This document shows, piece by piece, positions 58,206 through 64,000 of a DNA stretch of 64,000 nucleotides. Under the pieces are notes generated by a model. That model worked only from the letters and a program-made list of their open reading frames with translations. It was not told the origin of the DNA and did no database searches. The translations under genes and the position numbers were made by a program. Source of the DNA: Tomocerus qinae (taxonomy: Eukaryota; Arthropoda; Collembola; Entomobryomorpha; Tomoceridae); NCBI GenBank assembly GCA_020055645.1, contig CM034546.1, positions 13,454,001 to 13,518,000 on the forward strand, read 5' to 3'. Each line of letters starts with the position of its first letter. Position 1 is the first letter of the stretch.

Positions 58206-59756
58206 ATGGCAACCAAAGCTGCAATGAAAGCACTGACAAGATATTTTACAGCATACAGATTCTTAAGATGGTGTCCCTTCAAATGGGACTCCAAAGCCAG
58301 ATTGGCTGGCTTGCAAACAGATACTTTAACTAAACTTCATTGTTACGCGGTCAACTATTTCGGCTGGTCTATGACCATTTTCATGCCACTTCGCCTTCTG
58401 AAGGAAATCTTTGTTCGGGATCCTAATTTCCTGCCGCATCAAATCATCATGTACATTTTTTATTTTTCCATCATCTTCGCATCAACAGCCATAGGCACCT
58501 GCTTGCTGTTGCAAACTCAAGACTTCGTGGATGCAATGAATGCTGCAATTCATTGGGACATTCGCTGGAAAGGTACGAAGTTTGTATGAATATTTAATGT
58601 TTCAGTATTCAATAAATATTTGGAAATTCACTACTTTGTAATTAAAAGTATATAAGATGCTATAAATCCTCTAATTGTGCTGGCCCACCAATCTGCACTC
58701 AAATTTATCGATTTTTAACCAGCAGAGGACAAGCAAAATTTCAAATAATGAAATTTAAATGTCGTTCATTCCACAATTGGCTTTTGGAGAAAATTATTAT
58801 TTCACTTTGCTATTGCTATAGCCTCAGTCGTTGATGAATTTATTTAGAATCTTGATTTGAATGGATCCGCTTGTGGAAAAGATTTATTTTCTTCAAGCAT
58901 TTGAACTAGTAATACAACGATTACTTTGATTCTATTATAACAGCTCGTCTCTGTCGTCTACCGAAAGGCAAAATGGAAAAGGTGCGTACATACGAAAGGG
59001 TGATGCTAATGTTCCTCCCCATAGGTGCGGCGACGACAATCTTCGCTGCATTTCTGTCATTCTTCTCCCCACTGGATCCACTACAAAGGTTTGTCATCGA
59101 TTTTCTTCCTGAAATTTACGACAACTACACCCTTTTTGTCAAAGCAGCCAGTTTCTACGCGATCAGCGTTTGTGGAATCTACATTTGGGGCCCCCTGCTC
59201 TTATATAGCAATCACAATATTCTTGATCTACATCAATGGAACAAATTTTTGGCTGACGGTACTGAACCAGACAAATACCTTGGAGAACGGTCAAAAGGCG
59301 ATACTTAAACTCAAAAGGAATAAGAAACTCAGGCTGCAATTGTACCAATCAACCAAGTTGGTTAATAACATGGTTATGGCTGTCGGCTTCTACGCGGTAC
59401 CAATCATGCTCTTTATCCCGTCCATGGTCAGTGTCATCTGCAATTTTGCGACAATCAAAATGTACGAGATCATTCCAATGCCCGGGTATTTTCTAATGCC
59501 TTCGGTTTCTGCGATGGTGATCACGTGTCTAATGATGTACATACCAGATGCGGTTCTAACTCAAGGTCTCTCTAGATCATTCATTCGGCGATGCACAAAA
59601 TCCCATAAAGTCGAGTTAAGGAAGGTAGGACGCTCCTTGATGCCCAACAAAATACAAATAGGTCCTTTCTTTGCAATTGGCGACGGCACTACGTTAGAGC
59701 TCACAAGCATAATCGTTAACTTTTCCATTGATATGATCATGTCTGTTGAATTGTAA
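58206..59756 (+). CDS. Gustatory-receptor-like 7TM protein, with an internal frameshift
   Basis: Exon 1 is 58206-58572 (phase 1, donor GTACGA) and exon 2 is 58944-59756. Hydrophobic segments appear in order: FGWSMTIFMPLRLL, IIMYIFYFSIIFAST, VMLMFLPIGAATTIFAAFL, VKAASFYAISVCGIYIW, YIAITIFLIYI, VMAVGFYAVPIMLFIP and MVITCLMMYIP. The C-terminal LELTSIIVNFSIDMIM resembles the end of arthropod GR proteins, which are chemosensory ligand-gated channels. Near 59187-59203 (GGGGCCCCC, then TGCTCTTATATAG) the frame must shift by one base: the first frame dies at 59308, while the second continues as a proper receptor to 59756. It is either a young pseudogene or a homopolymer sequence error. AATAAA signals lie at 60300 and 60309. 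Confidence 0.75.
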
Positions 59757-62128
59757 CTGCACATTAAGTAGATCTAGAACGACATGGAGAAAAGATCAAA
59801 TTCATAAAAGAGCCGTAATCGCCGTACGAAGCAAAAACATAATCACTGCGAATATCAACATTCACTTAAGCATTGTTTTTGAAAACATTGTTCAGCTGTT
59901 CCGCAAAAGTAGTATTTAACACCTGAAATTAAAGGAACATAATATACTGTAGCTATATGCAGATAGGGCTAAGTCTAACACAGTGTTAGTACAAAAATGC
60001 CTTCTTCTGGTATTCCTTCTTTATTATTTATGGTATCTGAATCATTGATAAATAATTACCTATGCCAGTTTTCATGTTATGTTATTATTGGTTTATATGT
60101 CCCGTTTTAACATCATTTGATATCATTATTGTGATAATGTACATACTAGTACCTCCATACATGTTTCATACATTGCTAAGTAACAAAACGTAATTCCGGA
60201 AGGGGGTAAATGTTAACCTCATATAGAATGTAATGAAACTGTTAAATATTAATGAGTGTGCAATGAGTTAACTTTGTGATACCACAAAATTGAAATCACA
60301 ATAAAGATAATAAACGTTTAACGCAATCAATTGTTCTTGTAAATCACTCTTGAAAAGGCACCAGAATTCTAATAAATGTTATGCGTATATTTCCATAAGT
60401 TATTATAGTCGTTTTGTACCTGCATCCGCCTAGATACCAAATATGAAAATGAGACAAAACGTAAATTGAGTATAATAAAGTTAATAAAATAATTATTCAT
60501 TTTAATGTTGTAATTTGAATATTGATTCCACAAAACACACTTTGGCTAAATACTTATATCTGTATTTTGCATTTGTTATTCCAGTATACCACTACTATCG
60601 ATTTAAATCACTCTAACCTCCTCATTGTCAATTTCAGATGTGATATTCTCCATCTCGGTAGTCTCTAATACATATTATATGCACTAGTATGTAACTTTGT
60701 GCTAAATGCATAACATTTATGATTAATGTGAGGAGTTGTATCTCAAAGCTGAAATTCAGTTATTAAAGTCTTTTATTACTTCAGCATAGAGGTATTTATA
60801 GACTTGTAGGTCGCCAATAAATTCAACTTGATTATTATCGCGCTACTCATTTTATGTAAGTGAACTGCCAAAAGTGACATCCCGTGCATGTGAAACTTTT
60901 GTTGCAAAAATCGTCCAAATTATTCATAAGATGCTCATAATTAAATATGTCCATCGGAATAATGAAGTGACCTTTAGGCAAGAGCGTAGAATAATAATAA
61001 TAATGGATGTCCTATTTATATTGTAGAACTATAGCTTATAATAATCAGCTATCTAAATGTAGTGATTAGAATGACTAATAAAAATATATGCGTTCAGGTT
61101 TGACAAATATTAACTCATTGTCCAATGAGACTATTATTAAATGAAGCTTTGGAGTTTTGAGAAGGATTAATAATTCTTGATATGTCGTGATGCAATGCGA
61201 CAGGTCAGGTATACTTGTTTGAAGCTTTTTATTTATTTATAAGGAAATATTTGAAATGCACTATTCATAGAAAAGGGTATCAACCCATTTTCTCCCGTAT
61301 TGTACCTGCTCCTCTTTGGCATCTGCTCCCAATGACACCTTCTTCCTATGATATCTGCTCCCTTTTGCACTTCCCTGTTATACTAGCTTCCAGTACGAAA
61401 AATAAGGAGAAAAGACTCTTTTTTTACATTTTTCTATTTAAATGTACAATATTTTTGTAATTTTGATGTATTGGCGTATTTACTTATGGAACTGCTGTAC
61501 TTTTGTTAACGAAGCCTGCCCGCTTGGTCACATTATTAATAACAATTAAAGGCACATATTATTATGAATTTATCAAGTAATTAATAGTAGTGACCAAGGT
61601 ACCCAGATATGGGTAGCCAATCGTGTTTTCCAAAGAGGTTTATTAGTTATCAGTTATAATATCGATTGGAATAGTTAGAATGATGTCTTGACCTTCGAAA
61701 CAAGAAACATGCAGACATGCTTGTGTTGGTAAATAAATTATTATTGGGGCAAGGTGAATATTCACTCCAACATTATTCGTGCCAAGCAAATGAGATAATC
61801 TCCTAAATAAGAAATAGATTATCAGGTACTATTTTAATAACTGTGTATGAATATATTTTGCACGGTATAAGTGTAATTTGTTTCAGCTGTCTTATATAGT
61901 AGTATGGTTGTTGTTGCTCTATTTAAAGTTGGTTTTGAGTACGATGGGTTCAAATTTTATGACATATTCCAATGTTGCAGCTTTTGTTTCAATTTGCTAA
62001 AGTTTATTTTATAATAGTTTATTGACATCAAAAATTAGGTATTATCTATAGCATATAACTGATAAAAATTGTCAAACTATATATTGTCATTCCAACTAAT
62101 AGATTTCCATGATTATCAATTATAATAT
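59757..62128. other. Intergenic, right of the gustatory-receptor gene
   Basis: The receptor 3' flank has AATAAA at 60300-60305 and 60309-60314. No further gene, RNA or clear repeat was recognised; the open stretch at 61215-61460 has no domain or splice context. Confidence 0.4.
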
Positions 62129-62130
62129 TA

Positions 62131-63269
62131 CCGTATTTATCGAATTAGCACCTCGGGGGAATTATAGTTTCATGGCTACTTTTAGTCCAAGAAAAATCGA
62201 TGTAGTTCCCCGGATGGGGAATTAATTCGAATAGGGGAATTATAGTTTCAAAGTCAATATTTATTAGATTATCAATGCATTATTTAAAAATAAAATTAAA
62301 GTTTTATTAAAATGTAATTAATTTTCTTCGTCAGAGGACAGTAATGCTTTCATAAGTTCCGTGATATCCACATCCATATCATCATCGTCCAAGGGCAGCA
62401 AAATGTCATCCTTGTTAATCAACGGCTGTTCCATTTGTGAAAATTTCTGCTTTAAACTTTCCAGTCTTTCACTGCATCTTTGCCTGGCTTAAAGGCGGTG
62501 ATCAAATGATTCTCACTTCCATCCACAGCATTAAGAATTCCGCAAAAATAAAAAGAATTTTTTATTACGTCTGTATCCCAGGCTACCTTGATCCAATTGC
62601 AGACAATAAGTAATGGGGGTGGCTTGGGGTTTCCTCCTTTGGTTAATTCAATGCTTCCAGGTGTTGCACCCTTTCATTGTATTGTACCCGGATGGAGTCC
62701 TTGAAAGGTTTGTTCCAACACACATCAGCCGCTTGTACATATTTAGTGCAACCTCCAGGAATGACAGCAGTATCGACATGTAATTTGCGCAATTCTTTTT
62801 TAGTGGACTCACTCAAAGTGACATTTGAAACTGTTACCTTCGTCGGCCAATTTTTTCCGTTTCCATGATCTTATGCTTTTTTGGTCAACTTGTAACTTTT
62901 TACTGGCGCTGTTAATGGAAGTTTCCTCACTTAATTTGATAGCTTTCAATTTGAAAGTTAAACTAGATATGTATGAACTGGGTTTTCTTGGAGTCAAATA
63001 TAATCGTTTTCCTCCTTCTGCCATTTCAGACTTACTGTGGACTGCAACTATTCAATACCTTTCAATACCAATGTTCTTGCTTCCTTTCTCTTTTAGTACA
63101 CATGTGCTTATTGTAAGTGTACACGTACCAAATGCCCTAAATTTTGACCGGGGAATTAATTCGAATAGGGGAATTATAGTTTCGAATGCTGAAATTTACG
63201 GACAAAAATCGATATAGTTCCCCGGTAGGGGAACTATCTCGATGAGGGGAATTATATCGATAAATACGG
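62131..63269 (-). mobile_element. Decayed pogo/Tigger-like DNA transposon
   Basis: The terminal repeats are CCGTATTTATCGA and its reverse complement, each flanked by TA (62129-62130 and 63270-63271), as in Tc1/mariner/pogo elements. Subterminal GGGGAATTATAGTTT and GTTCCCCGG motifs recur at both ends. The minus strand keeps both ends of a transposase. Near 63024-62830 is a helix-turn-helix start (FKLKAIKLSEE, KSIRSWKRKK). About 62815-62318 carries the C-terminal part (VIPGGCTKYVQAADVCWNKP, GGNPKPPPLL, CGILNAVDGSENH, acidic tail SSDEEN). The central catalytic DDE region is deleted and frames are broken, so it is inactive. Confidence 0.85.
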
Positions 63270-63271
63270 TA

Positions 63272-64000
63272 AGTGGCATTGAGCTCCTATGCCAAATTTA
63301 ATGGCTTAGGATTAGAGTAGCTTAGAAAATAAATAATATTCAGACAGTGCTTATAGTTAGCATATTTTATACAGTTTTATATAACTATGAGTAATAATAC
63401 CATAAGTGAGTATTATAATAAACTCAAACTGCAACTTGATCATTCATTTCTATTTTCTTACAATAATGCAGGTAAGACTTGTCCTGTATGCTATATATCC
63501 TATGTGTCTTTCCTCATTTAATATATATTGACTTTTATAAACAGCAATGTATATAAATTATTCAGCATTCCCTTTTCCACGAAACAAAATAAATATATAA
63601 GGAAGGATAAGCCAATTGTAACCACAAATATATTCGTGATACTCTCCTTTGGTATTGAGTTCAGGGAGACATCGTGTTGAGGTCCTACACAATACCGACA
63701 GTGGACAATGACAACTTACAAGTTGCAAGTATGCAAAAAATTGCCTAAATTTAATGCTATACAAAATAATAAATGGTAATATGGTGTATACTATATTAAC
63801 ACACTAATTTACTACTACAGATTATATTATTACTTGTATATACTACTATAAAAGTTATTGCGTCTTAGAAGGCCTGTTAGAAAGAAAGGGAATATGCAAG
63901 TTGATTTAATAAGTATTAATTCGGTTAGTCTAACATACAGAGTTATAATAATTAAGGATTATTTCTAGGGCGCAGAAATTGGTTACATTTGTATTTGTAT
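63272..64000. other. Right-edge intergenic DNA
   Basis: AT-rich; I see no supported gene, RNA or repeat. Confidence 0.4.

Noticed and set aside
1..64000. tRNA, rRNA or snRNA genes
   Set aside because: I looked for tRNA box B-like motifs and other strong signatures and saw none convincing; a covariance-model scan would settle this.

Overview
The window looks like animal nuclear DNA, most likely from an arthropod and possibly a springtail (Collembola). Genes are split by GT-AG introns, the sequence is AT-rich, and several gene families here are ones known to be expanded in springtails: F-box/leucine-rich-repeat genes, divergent ionotropic (IR) and gustatory (GR) receptors, UDP-glycosyltransferases and C2H2 zinc-finger genes. 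The springtail placement is an inference from gene content, not a demonstrated assignment.

Layout. From <1 to 8.6 kb (minus strand) lies the 5' part of a SETDB-like histone H3K9 methyltransferase gene, with MBD and pre-SET/SET exons. Two of its introns are filled with nested inverted-repeat elements. From 8.7 to 10.3 kb is intergenic DNA with miniature transposons. From 10.4 to 21.5 kb is a direct tandem duplication of about 5 kb carrying a divergent ionotropic receptor on the minus strand: copy 1 has one frameshift near its C-terminus, and copy 2 is a clear pseudogene (nonsense codon, frameshift and a 1.2-kb insertion). From 22.5 to 30.6 kb (minus) is a 14-exon zinc-finger gene of about 1,693 aa with about 25 C2H2 fingers, in which every internal exon has the same symmetric phase. 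From 31.8 to 33.6 kb (minus) is a UDP-glycosyltransferase gene. From 34.7 to 36.9 kb one foldback transposon sits inside another. From 37.6 to 39.1 kb (minus) is a shortened second copy of the zinc-finger gene.

From 41.0 to 42.8 kb (plus) is an F-box/LRR gene followed by a two-exon LRR remnant. From 44.0 to 46.2 kb (minus) is a ZAD-type gene with 13 zinc fingers. From 47.1 to 49.7 kb are a 1.46-kb palindrome with internal repeats and a 21-bp minisatellite. From 49.8 to 54.9 kb is repeat-rich intergenic DNA. From 55.0 to 56.8 kb (plus) is a second F-box/LRR gene with two duplicated alternative-looking 5' exons. From 58.2 to 59.8 kb (plus) is a gustatory-receptor-like gene with a frameshift. 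From 62.1 to 63.3 kb is a decayed pogo/Tigger-like DNA transposon.

The genes do not form an operon or pathway. The recurring theme is lineage-specific duplication and decay (zinc fingers, F-box/LRR, chemoreceptors) in DNA heavily invaded by DNA transposons. Splice junctions were derived by hand from GT/AG sites and reading phase and have not been checked against transcripts.
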